This document shows positions 50,961 to 59,083 of a stretch of DNA of 64,000 nucleotides, piece after piece. The DNA is taken from positions 1 through 64,000 of the forward strand of contig NZ_LYXE01000072.1 of assembly GCF_002532075.1 (NCBI RefSeq), given 5' to 3'. Under the pieces are notes generated by a model. It was not told where the DNA came from. It saw only the letters and a list, made by a program, of their open reading frames with translations, and did not search any database. Source of the DNA: Candidatus Chloroploca asiatica. GTDB lineage: Bacteria; Chloroflexota; Chloroflexia; Chloroflexales; Chloroflexaceae. Within the stretch, counting starts at the first letter, position 1. The number at the start of each line of letters is the position of its first letter. A program made the translations under genes and the position numbers.

Positions 50961-51056
50961 CTTGCCAATCGTGTTGAAACACGAATCGATTGCCGAGCGG
51001 GGGCACCGCTGTCTTGACGACAATCGAACCTGCGAACAGGTGGCTACTCCCCAACC
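50958..51056 (-). ncRNA. yybP-ykoY manganese riboswitch aptamer
   Basis: Read 5'-3' on the minus strand: P1 5' strand GGUU (51056-51053), conserved GGGGAGUAG (51052-51044), P2 hairpin ACCUG-UUCG-CAGGU (51041-51028), helix UCGAUUG (51027-51021) with CAAUCGA (50992-50986), conserved GUCGUCAA (51021-51014), CGGC (50995-50992), hairpin UCGUGUUUCAACACGA (50984-50969), then GCAAGACC (50965-50958) closing P1. The order and loop sequences match the Mn2+-sensing class, whose two docked loops (AGUAG and CGUCA) bind Mn2+. It is followed by a terminator and a P-type ATPase gene. Confidence 0.92.
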
Positions 51057-51140
51057 AGGATCTAACAGCCCTCATAGACAGTATACCTCATTGGATCATT
51101 GTTGATCTAGAGGCGAAGATCTTCACCATACGTTATGGAA

Positions 51141-51189
51141 TCTTCTCTGCGGGGGATGCCAACTGCGTTGGCATCCCCCGCAGAGAAGA
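51141..51189 (-). terminator. 23-bp perfect hairpin after the 84-residue gene
   Basis: Arms 51141-51163 and 51167-51189 pair exactly around TGC, 16 bases beyond the leftward stop at 51206. It isolates the small gene from the riboswitch-ATPase operon. Confidence 0.85.
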
Positions 51190-51205
51190 TAATCTTTTTG
51201 ACGGC

Positions 51206-51460
51206 TCAGGCAATCAGGCAGAGTGAAGCTTTATCAGGGCGCGGAGGTTTGCGTGCGCCTGAGAAGGTTGTGGCAAGTTCGAGTGACATATGATGGCCGG
51301 CGATATGGTGCAAAGTGGCATCATCAACCAGCATTTGCTCGGGGCAACCCCGACGTGTAGCACGTTGATGCCGCCAGACACACAGATGGGCATAAATGGT
51401 CTGTTCGAGAACGACGGATGGCGAAGCAGTGGGCATCTGATAATGGGTAGCGATGGACAT
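51206..51460 (-). CDS. Small uncharacterised protein, 84 residues
   Basis: I do not recognise a family. A strong ribosome site GGGAG six bases before ATG and a 23-bp terminator after the stop support a real gene. It starts MSIATHYQMPTASPSVV, is rich in His (TLHHIAGHHMSLEL) and has three Cys. The His/Cys content could mean metal binding, which would suit its place next to a Mn2+-controlled pump, but this is a guess. No membrane segment or signal peptide is present. Confidence 0.55.
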   Translation of the reverse strand: MSIATHYQMPTASPSVVLEQTIYAHLCVWRHQRATRRGCPEQMLVDDATLHHIAGHHMSLELATTFSGARKPPRPDKASLCLIA

Positions 51461-51672
51461 AACAACTCCCTGGCCCTGTGAACGTCAGCGCACGATCCAG
51501 CGATCAGGGCTATGCTTTCACAGAGCTTCCACCAAGACGAAGTGTACAGTGAGTGAACCGTACCAACCCGCCAAAAGTTACGGGTCATAGCATGGGCAAA
51601 GCCGCATTTTGCCCCTCCTGTGTTTGTGGTACCATCCTTGATACAATGTTGCAAAACAGAAACGAGGAGACG

Positions 51673-52188
51673 ATGGGACACCAGGAACATGAAGCCCAGG
51701 CACAGCGCGAAGGCCCGCTAACGATTCGGTGTGGGGTGCTGACAATCAGCGATACGCGCACACCTGACAATGACACCAGTGGAAGCACCATTCGCACGGC
51801 ACTCACTCAGGCAGGGCATGATGTGGTAAGATATAGCGTAGTTCCCGATGAACCTGACCAGATCATCACACTGGTACGCAGCTATGCCGCTGACGGTTGC
51901 AAGCTGATCATCACCAACGGTGGCACAGGCATTGCCCGTCGCGATAGTACGGTTGACGCCATTGACACGCTGCTCGAGAAACGTCTGCCAGGGTTTGGCG
52001 AGTTGTTTCGCATGCTTTCGTACGACGATATCGGCGCGGCGGCAATGCTCTCACGGGCTATCGCGGGTGTCTATGGGGGGGCGCTGATCTTCTGTCTCCC
52101 TGGCTCAACTGCAGCCGTCAAGCTCGCGCTTGATAAGCTAATCATTCCACAGACAGCCCATCTGATCTGGGAGACAGTACGCCAGTGA
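51673..52188 (+). CDS. moaB: MoaB/MogA-type molybdenum cofactor protein
   Basis: A 171-residue MoCF-fold protein with CGVLTISDTRTPDNDTSG at the N-terminus and TNGGTGIARRDSTVDAI and FGELFRMLSYDDIGAAAML in the core, the molybdopterin-binding signature of MoaB/Mog. It adenylylates or binds molybdopterin during Moco synthesis. ATG 51673 follows GAGGAG closely; ATG 51646 would add nine residues. It stands upstream of the V4R gene (21 bases), with no other moa/moe gene nearby. Confidence 0.93.
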   Translation: MGHQEHEAQAQREGPLTIRCGVLTISDTRTPDNDTSGSTIRTALTQAGHDVVRYSVVPDEPDQIITLVRSYAADGCKLIITNGGTGIARRDSTVDAIDTLLEKRLPGFGELFRMLSYDDIGAAAMLSRAIAGVYGGALIFCLPGSTAAVKLALDKLIIPQTAHLIWETVRQ

Positions 52189-52209
52189 TGCGAAGGAGCA
52201 CGCACGCCA

Positions 52210-52845
52210 ATGACCTCGGTAGATGCTTTTCGTAATATGCATTATCCTAATCGCATCGGTCGTCTCTGCTTTCTGTCATTGGAAGAGGTGATGGGCGAAA
52301 ACGGGGTCAAGGCGTTGCTGCGCCTCGCCGATCTCCATCAATATATTGATGCGTATCCGCCCAATGACCTGAAACGCGAGTTCCCCTTCGAGGCTATTGC
52401 GGCCTATTCGGTGGCGCTTGGCACCATGTATGGGCCGCGTGGCGCACGTGGCCTAGAGTTACGGGCCGGGCGCGTCGCGTTTTCGTTGGGCCTTAAAGAG
52501 TTTGGGCCGTTGCTCGGGATGGCTGATCTGGCGCTCAAGTTGATGCCGGTCACCATGAAATTGAAGATTGTGCTCAATGCCACGGCCCAGACGTTCGACC
52601 GCTTCAGTGACCAGTCAAGCCATGTCGAAGAAGAGCGCGGCCAGTTTAGTTACCATATCACCCGCTGCTCGAATTGTCTTGACCGCCCCGAACCAGGGCC
52701 GGTCTTCTATATTGCCCGTGGCATCATTGAAGAGGCGACGTTCTGGGTCTCGGGTGGGCGTCATTTTGCCGTGGAACAGTGTAGTTGCATCGCTCAGGGC
52801 GCTCCATCGTGTCGTTTTACCATTAGCAAGGAGCCGCTTGAATAG
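52210..52845 (+). CDS. V4R-domain protein (BchJ-like)
   Basis: A 211-residue cytoplasmic protein with a C-terminal V4R domain: [49 protein letters not shown]. The cysteine set resembles that of V4R proteins that bind tetrapyrroles or other small molecules. The N-terminal part (about 1-110) is helical and not closely related to bchJ at 23525. In phototrophic Chloroflexota it may act in bacteriochlorophyll metabolism, but V4R also occurs in non-phototrophs. It lies one base before yidD. Confidence 0.85.
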   Translation: MTSVDAFRNMHYPNRIGRLCFLSLEEVMGENGVKALLRLADLHQYIDAYPPNDLKREFPFEAIAAYSVALGTMYGPRGARGLELRAGRVAFSLGLKEFGPLLGMADLALKLMPVTMKLKIVLNATAQTFDRFSDQSSHVEEERGQFSYHITRCSNCLDRPEPGPVFYIARGIIEEATFWVSGGRHFAVEQCSCIAQGAPSCRFTISKEPLE

Positions 52846-52846
52846 T

Positions 52847-53059
52847 ATGATCCGCTGGTTATTGCTGAAATTGATTCGCTTTTATCAGCTCGCCATTTCA
52901 CCGTGGCTTCCTCCAAGTTGCATCTATCAGCCAACCTGTTCGCAGTATGGCCTCGAGGCGATCAGCAAGTATGGTGCCGTACGTGGGGGCTGGATGGCAA
53001 TCAAACGCATTTCGCGCTGCCACCCCTGGGGTCCAGGTGGGCACGATCCTGTCCCATAA
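52847..53059 (+). CDS. yidD: Membrane protein insertion efficiency factor YidD
   Basis: A 70-residue protein that starts one base after the V4R stop. The family signature is complete: [50 protein letters not shown]. YidD is a small peripheral membrane protein that assists YidC-dependent insertion. It is usually next to rnpA/yidC, which are absent here. Confidence 0.96.
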   Translation: MIRWLLLKLIRFYQLAISPWLPPSCIYQPTCSQYGLEAISKYGAVRGGWMAIKRISRCHPWGPGGHDPVP

Positions 53060-53235
53060 CCAGCAGAGACTGCAACTTTTGACCCAGGTCGTACGTCCTA
53101 CTTTGTGACGGGAACCCTCCAACCAAAGTTGGGGCCCGCACTCTGTCGCATGAGCGATGCCCGTTGGCCATAGTTGTGCGATACTCTCTCTAGCACAATC
53201 AGCGACGGCGCATACGCGCCAGGGAAAGGTGTACG
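53060..53235. promoter_or_regulatory. Leader of the ECF sigma-factor operon
   Basis: There is no gene. An inverted repeat CCAAC-CAAA-GTTGG lies near 53118-53131, just after GGGAACCC, which resembles the GGAAC -35 motif of some ECF promoters, and TTGTGC/GCACAA pairs lie near 53175-53200. Autoregulation is possible but unproven. Confidence 0.35.
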
Positions 53236-53907
53236 GTGGCTGAACCATCTCGTGAGTTGATTGCACAGGCCCAGCAGGGCGACCCGCAAGCCTTGACACA
53301 ACTGGTGCTGACTCAGCAACATTATGTCTATAGCATTGCGATGAGTGTCCTGAAACATCCCGAGGATGCGGCCGATCTCACACAAGAGGCTTTTATCCGG
53401 CTGTTTCGGGCGCTGCCACAATATAATGGTGAGAGCAGGTTTACCACCTGGCTCTACCGGCTCGTCGTTAATCTGGGCCGCGATGAGTTGCGACGGCGCG
53501 GGCGGCAGGTACCTCTGACCCCACCCGCACTCGAAGAAGACGAGGCTGACCAATTGGCAAGTGTGGCTGATGATGACCGCTGGACGAGTCCCGAGCAAGC
53601 CCTTGATTCGCAAGAGGTGCGCAGCCAGGTACGGCGTGCGCTTGATCAACTTGAAGAACACTATCGCCTGGTCTTAACGCTCTACTATTTCGATGATCTG
53701 AAGTATGCTGATATTTCCGAGATCCTCGATATTCCGCTCAACACCGTCAAGAGCCATATTCGCCGGGGCAAGGATCGTCTGGCCGCCATCCTGGAAGCAG
53801 AAGAGCAACCCCCTCCTGCCCAGGCTGTGCCACGCCAGCCGCGCCATGATGCCGATGGCCCGCGAACAGGTGCGGTGCCGGTGCGTTTGATGTTTGGCGG
53901 TGCATAG
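53236..53907 (+). CDS. ECF (group IV) RNA polymerase sigma factor
   Basis: A 223-residue RpoE/SigW-like protein. Sigma region 2 (about 24-92: DAADLTQEAFIRLFRALPQY, WLYRLVVNLGRDELRRRGR) and region 4 (about 130-185: LEEHYRLVLTLYYFDDLKYA, LDIPLNTVKSHIRRGKDRL) are complete. A Pro-rich C-terminal tail of about 35 residues is extra. The GTG start has AAAGGTG upstream. The membrane protein starting ten bases downstream is its likely anti-sigma partner. Confidence 0.95.
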   Translation: MAEPSRELIAQAQQGDPQALTQLVLTQQHYVYSIAMSVLKHPEDAADLTQEAFIRLFRALPQYNGESRFTTWLYRLVVNLGRDELRRRGRQVPLTPPALEEDEADQLASVADDDRWTSPEQALDSQEVRSQVRRALDQLEEHYRLVLTLYYFDDLKYADISEILDIPLNTVKSHIRRGKDRLAAILEAEEQPPPAQAVPRQPRHDADGPRTGAVPVRLMFGGA

Positions 53908-53917
53908 AGGTGAACAG

Positions 53918-54385
53918 ATGAACGATCTGATGAAAACTCCTTCCCGTGACCCTGACGACCGCCTCGATGCGGTGTTACGTCAAGAGTTGCACTGGGAAAC
54001 GCCTCCCGAGGTCTCAGCACGCCTGCTGGCGCTGGTGCCTGGCAACCAGGTGCCCGCTCCGGCTGTGCCAGCACCGCCGCGTCCGCAGTCGTGGTATAGC
54101 ATGCTCGTGCTGGTGTTGACGGCAGCGGCGGTTGGCCTGTCGCTGGGGGTTGCCTGGCAGTTTTATGGTACGGTTGGGGCTGAACTCGGGCTGATCGCGA
54201 TGTTTGATCAGTTGCGCTACGCACCACTGATCGGGTTGCAACGGCTCTACGATGCGTTGCCTGCCTCGCGTCAGGTAGTAGCAATCCTGCTGGTGATCCG
54301 CGACCAGATCCATTGGCTCCTCCTGGCGATTATGCTCTGGCTCGCTTTTGACCAGCAACCCCAACGTCAAACAGTACGGAATTGA
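53918..54385 (+). CDS. Membrane protein, probable anti-sigma factor
   Basis: A 155-residue protein starting at ATG 53918 after GAGGTG. The first 60 residues are cytoplasmic and acidic/Pro-rich (DPDDRLDAVLRQELHWETPP), then come a helix at about 61-82 and a second near 125-145. The usual zinc-binding H-x3-C-x2-C anti-sigma motif is absent. The evidence for an anti-sigma role is its position ten bases after the ECF gene and its topology. It ends at a strong terminator. Confidence 0.7.
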   Translation: MNDLMKTPSRDPDDRLDAVLRQELHWETPPEVSARLLALVPGNQVPAPAVPAPPRPQSWYSMLVLVLTAAAVGLSLGVAWQFYGTVGAELGLIAMFDQLRYAPLIGLQRLYDALPASRQVVAILLVIRDQIHWLLLAIMLWLAFDQQPQRQTVRN

Positions 54386-54400
54386 GTCGTAGCTCAACCA

Positions 54401-54430
54401 AAAAGGCCGCCCCCTTGGGGGCGGCCTTTT
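54401..54430. terminator. Bidirectional intrinsic terminator
   Basis: Perfect 14-bp stem AAAAGGCCGCCCCC/GGGGGCGGCCTTTT with a TT loop, serving the sigma-factor operon and the convergent decarboxylase gene. Confidence 0.95.
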
Positions 54431-54460
54431 GATTGTTCGGATCTAGACGCACAAGGATGC

Positions 54461-55984
54461 TTATTCCATCTGGGCGCTCGCACGCGCCTGACGTGACGGG
54501 CGTTGCGCCAGACGCCGCCGTGCCATGACGGGAACCGGCGTACGACGCTCGATCTCTAGCGGAACGGGGAAGCGTTGGGGTTGATAGCCAAGCAACTCCA
54601 TGATTGACGCCTGATCCTGCTGCGGGACATACCGGGTCTGCAAGCGCCCATCAAGCTCGCTGATAATGACCCGCCCCGGCTCGGGGCTGAGGCAATGATG
54701 CGCCCCGCCACGCCCCGAGATCATCTGCTGATAGGCACCGACACCACAAATGGCAAGCACTAGGCCCGCCCCGGTGTCGGGCAACATCAACGGGGGAGCG
54801 TCGGGTCGCGGGTAGACATCGTCGCTATCGCAAGTACGCCGCCCAGCCAGGCGCACCGGGCGCACCGGGCGATCCCAATCGGTCAAGGGAAAGATGACAA
54901 ACTCCTGACCTTCGACCAGCAATGCATCGGGCAAGGTCACCATCATGCTTCCGTTGATCAGGTACCAGTCAGGCTCACCCGGCTGACCAGCTTTGACGGC
55001 CCCAACTTCGAGCAGGTAGACACTGTGCGTTGCCACCGTATAGCGGCCAAACTCACCAATCAGATCGGGCGGTGGAACATCGTAGGCGGCACAGGTCGCC
55101 TTGATTTCATGCATCAAACGCGTGAGAAAACCGGCATAATCAAACGCAAAATCGAGACGATAGCCAGCGGTTGGGATGCCACCACCGAAATTGAAATAGC
55201 GCAGACTCGGCACCCGACGGCGCAACCGACAATAGCCAGCCACCGACTCGCGCAGCGTCGCCAGGAAATGCGCCTCGTCCTCGATCTGGCTCCCAACCAT
55301 CGCATGGTAGAGCACAAGATCGTGCTGGCTGTTGGCGATCCGCTCAGCGGCAACCTCGATCTCCGCACTGGTCAAGCCAAAGCGATCATTGCCAGGATGA
55401 CGGCCATCACGATTACCGGCGGCACGCTCACGCACGCCAAAGCGCAGCGGGGCCGACGTGTCGAGCAGCGCCTCTAGTTCGGCAAGATCATCGAGTACCG
55501 GGATCACATTGGTACAGCCATCAAGCCGCAGACCACGAATAGCCTCAAGATAGTTTGGTTCTTTCGAGCCATTGCAGCAGATCAAGCGATCAGTTGGCAG
55601 CAACCCCTGACGGTAGAGACTGCGCGCAATGGTCACATCGGCCGCCGCCGATGTCTCATAGTGAACCCCAGCCCGCAACGCTGTCTCGACGGCCTCGGCA
55701 GCAAAATTGGCCTTGGTCGCATAGGCGTACAGAAACCGACCGGGATAGGCACTGCTTGCCCGTGCCTGGGCCGCCCATGCTTGCATCCGGGAAACCTGAG
55801 TCGTAATCTGGGGCGTATAGACGACCTCTAAGGGAGCGCCATACTGCTGCGCCAGCACATTCAAATTGACCCGGCCACCCAACATAAGCTCGCCACGTTG
55901 ACGCGTCATAAAACTAGTCAACGCACCATCACCATCAAGATCGAACTGATTCTGAAGATAGGTGGTATATGTCTGCTGCTTCAA
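54461..55984 (-). CDS. PLP-dependent fold-III decarboxylase (arginine/DAP decarboxylase-like)
   Basis: A 507-residue member of the Orn/Lys/Arg/DAP decarboxylase group 2. The PLP lysine lies in YAYATKANFAAE; GGGIPTAGY binds phosphate; GEFGRY and the C-terminal CDSDD motif complete the active site. The layout, with CNGSKEPNYL and a long central insertion, is closer to SpeA-type arginine decarboxylases than to LysA. The product may be a polyamine precursor such as agmatine. The TTG start follows AAGGAGG by about 12 bases. A basic C-terminal tail (MARRRLAQRPSRQARA) is unusual. Confidence 0.85.
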   Translation of the reverse strand: MKQQTYTTYLQNQFDLDGDGALTSFMTRQRGELMLGGRVNLNVLAQQYGAPLEVVYTPQITTQVSRMQAWAAQARASSAYPGRFLYAYATKANFAAEAVETALRAGVHYETSAAADVTIARSLYRQGLLPTDRLICCNGSKEPNYLEAIRGLRLDGCTNVIPVLDDLAELEALLDTSAPLRFGVRERAAGNRDGRHPGNDRFGLTSAEIEVAAERIANSQHDLVLYHAMVGSQIEDEAHFLATLRESVAGYCRLRRRVPSLRYFNFGGGIPTAGYRLDFAFDYAGFLTRLMHEIKATCAAYDVPPPDLIGEFGRYTVATHSVYLLEVGAVKAGQPGEPDWYLINGSMMVTLPDALLVEGQEFVIFPLTDWDRPVRPVRLAGRRTCDSDDVYPRPDAPPLMLPDTGAGLVLAICGVGAYQQMISGRGGAHHCLSPEPGRVIISELDGRLQTRYVPQQDQASIMELLGYQPQRFPVPLEIERRTPVPVMARRRLAQRPSRQARASAQME

Positions 55985-56501
55985 TTGTACCAGAACCCTC
56001 CTTCGGGATAAAGATCAAGACGCAACGAGTCAGACCGTGGGGCATTCAGGCCCTCACGGCTTGCGAACAAGCATGGGAAACGACACAATGGGGAGGCAAA
56101 AAAAAACCCTGCACCAATGGCAGGAGTCGTTGGGGGGAGAGGCGTTCGTCAGGACGCCTCAGAAGCGCGTCATGACATTACCAGGGTAGGCAAAGAGGCC
56201 AGCCCCCAGCGATCTGCAGATCGGTGCGATCAACTTTTTTATGCCGCACATTGGTGCGTACATTGTCACTACCGTCCATAGACCCTCACCATAGCCCACT
56301 CGGCACCCTGGAAACAGAAGAACCCACCGACACTGGTGATACTTCTCAGAGCGACATCCGTTTCGTGTTCGATGTTGCGTGTTGCGCAGTGCCGGGTGCC
56401 TTCCCGGAACGCGAAACCCGTCACCAAAACGTAACGAGGGGCGCGAATAAACTGGCTGGTTGGCCCAGCCTTGTGAATTATACACCCATCAGTACCCTGT
56501 G
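55985..56501. other. Long gene-free region with repeats and a minus-strand terminator
   Basis: About 515 bases between the decarboxylase start and the glycosylphosphotransferase stop. I find no gene. A segment near 56360-56410 resembles the dispersed CGTGTT-type repeat. CGATCTGCAGATCG near 56210-56223 is a palindrome, and GAGGCGT/ACGCCTC lies near 56141-56162. The hairpin with T9 at 56098-56124 would stop leftward transcripts. A small RNA or leader cannot be ruled out. Confidence 0.5.
56098..56124 (-). terminator. Short hairpin with T9 tract on the minus strand
   Basis: In minus-strand RNA a CCUGC/GCAGG stem with a seven-base loop is followed by G and nine U. It lies about 115 bases upstream of the decarboxylase start and so is either the end of the transcript from 56502-58836 or an attenuator. 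Confidence 0.6.
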
Positions 56502-57986
56502 TCAATACGCGTTTTCCTGCTTGCCAGTGAGGAAATTCGCGATTGTGCGCAGAATAATTTTGAGATCAAAGAGGAGCGACCAGTTCTCGATATAGTAGAG
56601 GTCATAGCGGGTACGTTCTTTGATGCTAGTATCACCGCGGAGACCATTGACCTGAGCCCATCCAGTGAGGCCAGCCTTCTCTTTATGGCGTCGCATATAG
56701 CGCGGGATCTCCTGGCTAAACTGTTCAACCCAGCGCGGCTGTTCGGGGCGGGGGCCAACGATGCTCATTTCGCCGATCAGCACATTGATCAACTGGGGCA
56801 ACTCATCAAGGCTCGTGCGGCGCAGAAAACGGCCCACGCGGGTGACACGGGGATCATTTTCGGTTGTCCATGTGCCCAGCAACTCGGCATCGGGGCGCAT
56901 CGTGCGGAACTTGATCATCCAGAAGGGCTGTTTATCCATCCCGACCCGCTCCTGGAGAAAAAAGACCGGACCTGGCGACTCGAGACGGATCGCGAGCGCA
57001 ATAAGCATGAAGATCGGTGCGCCAAAGAGGAGGATAAGCGACGCCACCACCAGATCAAGGGTACGTTTCAAGATCCGGTTCCACGGATTATCAAGGGCTG
57101 CATTTTTGACACTGACGAGAGGGAGGGCACTGAGATCGCCAATCGAGAGCTCGTTATTGGTAATCAACTGAAACGTATCGGGATAGACCTTAATCGTGAC
57201 CGCCTCATCCTCTGCCAGCGCAATAATTTCCATCAGATCCTGGGTGGAGCGAGCAGAAAGCGCAATAATGACCTCGTCGGCACGAGTTGCCCGCACGACT
57301 CGCCCGAGTTGAGGCGTACGACCGAGCACCGGCAGATCGAGCACCATGCTCCCAATCGGGGCACTATCCGAGACAAAGCCCTGCACCCGATAGCCTAGTT
57401 CGGGACGGTGGCGAATAATATTCCAGACGAGTTGGCCAGGATCGCGGGCACCCACAATCACGACGCGCCGAGTGTCAATCCCGTGGTGACGCAGCCAGAT
57501 CACGACTGAGCGATGGAACGCCCGCAGCAACACACATGCCGCAATCGCCATCGTCCAACTCCAGGCCAGCACATCGCGGGTAAAGGGCAACTCATCAGCC
57601 CCAATCTGGGGCAAGAGCGTATTGATTACAATCGCACCGATAGCGACCAGTGAGATCGCGGTAAAGACCTTGAACGCCTCATCGACCCGTGACGCCCCAC
57701 GGCGCATCTCGTAGAGGCCATTGAAGGTAAAGACCGCAAGCGCCATCAGATTAAAAAAGAGCAAGAAGCGGGCAACCACAACTGGATCAGAGGGCATAAT
57801 GGCCCCCGAAGTCTCGATTGCGGGCGCAAAGAAACGATAGGTGCCAATCAACGCACCATTCAGGGCGAGCAGATCGCCAGCGATCAACATCAAAAGCAGC
57901 AACGCCCGCCAGGTGCGTGATCGCAAGTGTGGACGCACCTTAGCCGACGCGGCGTGCGGCTGGGGGGAGGAGGAGATTGCGGCCAA
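56502..57986 (-). CDS. Polyprenyl glycosylphosphotransferase (WbaP/WcaJ-like)
   Basis: A 494-residue initiating enzyme of exopolysaccharide synthesis. About four N-terminal membrane helices (25-155) and a CoA-binding-like domain with VVIVGARDPGQLVWNIIRHR (about 172-300) precede the catalytic domain. This begins KRTLDLVVASLILLFGAP and includes FRTMRPDAE, RRTSLDELPQLINVL, MSIVGPRPEQP and KAGLTGWAQVNG. It moves a sugar-1-phosphate to undecaprenyl phosphate at the inner membrane. The TTG start lies ten bases after AAGGAG, inside the end of the upstream glycosyltransferase gene (47-base overlap). Confidence 0.95.
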   Translation of the reverse strand: MAAISSSPQPHAASAKVRPHLRSRTWRALLLLMLIAGDLLALNGALIGTYRFFAPAIETSGAIMPSDPVVVARFLLFFNLMALAVFTFNGLYEMRRGASRVDEAFKVFTAISLVAIGAIVINTLLPQIGADELPFTRDVLAWSWTMAIAACVLLRAFHRSVVIWLRHHGIDTRRVVIVGARDPGQLVWNIIRHRPELGYRVQGFVSDSAPIGSMVLDLPVLGRTPQLGRVVRATRADEVIIALSARSTQDLMEIIALAEDEAVTIKVYPDTFQLITNNELSIGDLSALPLVSVKNAALDNPWNRILKRTLDLVVASLILLFGAPIFMLIALAIRLESPGPVFFLQERVGMDKQPFWMIKFRTMRPDAELLGTWTTENDPRVTRVGRFLRRTSLDELPQLINVLIGEMSIVGPRPEQPRWVEQFSQEIPRYMRRHKEKAGLTGWAQVNGLRGDTSIKERTRYDLYYIENWSLLFDLKIILRTIANFLTGKQENAY

Positions 57987-58836
57987 GTGCCATGAACTCC
58001 TTCAAACTAATACCAACTTCAATCAAGAGATTGAGTGGAGCAGCGGTCGTAGCCGCGTAATGTTTGCGATGAAAAATGCGCATCGCATCATAAAAAGCAC
58101 GGATCGACGGGATGGCGCGGCGGGTACTCGAAGCCCGCTTGTAGTGATGAACGATCACCTGCGGATAATAGACAATGCGCCAACCATACGCTTTGATGCG
58201 ATAACACCAGTCAAGATCCTCACCATACATAAAAAACTGTTCGTCAAGCAACCCGACCTCATCAATCACCGACGCCCGCAAGAGCATGCACGCCCCAACA
58301 ACCGCATCAACCTCGGTTTCACGGGCCGGATCAAGATAGGTGAGGTTATAGCGCCCGAAACGGCGACTACGGGGAAAGAGCGCTGCCAGCCCTGACATGC
58401 GATAAAAGGAGATCGCGGGACTGGGAAAGCTGCGCCGACAGGCCAGATCAAGGCTGCCATCGGGCAAGAGCAAGCGCGGCCCGACGACCGCCACCTCAGG
58501 ATGAGCGACAAGATAATCGACCAGACCATCGAGGGCACCTGCCGGCACAACCGTATCATTGTTGAGCAGCAACACATAATCAGCCGACTGCTCAGCACTG
58601 ATCGCCCGTAAGGCCAGGTTATTGCCATACGAAAAGCCGCCATTAATCGGGCTGACGATCAGACGGGCCTGAGGAAAGCGGTCGCGCACGACTGCGACAC
58701 TTGCATCACTGGAATGATTGTCCACCACCCAGACTGTCAGGTCGCAACGGGGAGGAGCAACATAGAGCGAAGCTAAGCAATCAGCCAGCAAGTCAGCCCG
58801 ATTATAATTCAGAATGACAACCGCTAGGCGCGACAT
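57940..58836 (-). CDS. Family 2 glycosyltransferase
   Basis: A 298-residue GT-A enzyme (rhamnosyltransferase-like). It begins MSRLAVVILNYNRADLLADC; the nucleotide-sugar site includes VVDNHSSD and LLLNNDTVVP, and the acceptor-side acid is in GEDLDWCYRI. It adds a sugar to a polysaccharide repeat unit in the cytoplasm. ATG 58836 has GGAG six bases upstream; longer in-frame readings run into the palindromic repeat and are not used. It overlaps the glycosylphosphotransferase gene by 47 bases, so the two are one operon. Confidence 0.95.
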   Translation of the reverse strand: MSRLAVVILNYNRADLLADCLASLYVAPPRCDLTVWVVDNHSSDASVAVVRDRFPQARLIVSPINGGFSYGNNLALRAISAEQSADYVLLLNNDTVVPAGALDGLVDYLVAHPEVAVVGPRLLLPDGSLDLACRRSFPSPAISFYRMSGLAALFPRSRRFGRYNLTYLDPARETEVDAVVGACMLLRASVIDEVGLLDEQFFMYGEDLDWCYRIKAYGWRIVYYPQVIVHHYKRASSTRRAIPSIRAFYDAMRIFHRKHYAATTAAPLNLLIEVGISLKEFMALGRNLLLPPAARRVG

Positions 58837-58967
58837 AGCTTGCTCCAGGGCAACAGGGCCAGCAATCAAAAAGCGTGTATAGTATACCATACTGGCTTTG
58901 CTCGCAACAAAGCCAGAGAGTTTGCCTCCGGCGGTGGGGTTTGGGGCCTGCGGCCCCCAAGAATCTC

Positions 58968-59020
58968 GCTTGTGCTGGCGAAAACGGCCAGCGAAGTTGG
59001 CCGTTTTCGCCAGCACAAGC
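58968..59020. repeat. Palindromic repeat element, copy 2
   Basis: Long hairpin with GAA loop, nearly identical at its core to copy 1 at 29357-29405, and also preceded by a GGGGTTTGG...GCGGCCC segment (about 58935-58958). It lies between divergent genes, so it is not simply a terminator here. Both arms are open in several frames, which produces spurious peptides with VLAKTA. Confidence 0.9.
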
Positions 59021-59083
59021 ATGGGTTTTGAGGGAACCAACTCAGGCCAGTATGCCTGGTGACACGCTGAAAGAAGAGGGTGT

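Noticed and set aside
51014-51041. tRNA-like T-loop sequence (GGTTCGATTG) on the minus strand
   Set aside because: No acceptor stem, anticodon arm or CCA context; the bases belong to helices of the Mn2+ riboswitch aptamer.
56159-56485. Minus-strand open frame of 108 codons in the long intergenic region
   Set aside because: No ribosome site, no recognisable protein pattern, and it crosses repeat-like segments.
58837-59040. N-terminal extension of the family 2 glycosyltransferase
   Set aside because: The extra 68 codons run through the palindromic repeat; ATG 58836 has a good ribosome site and the family start.
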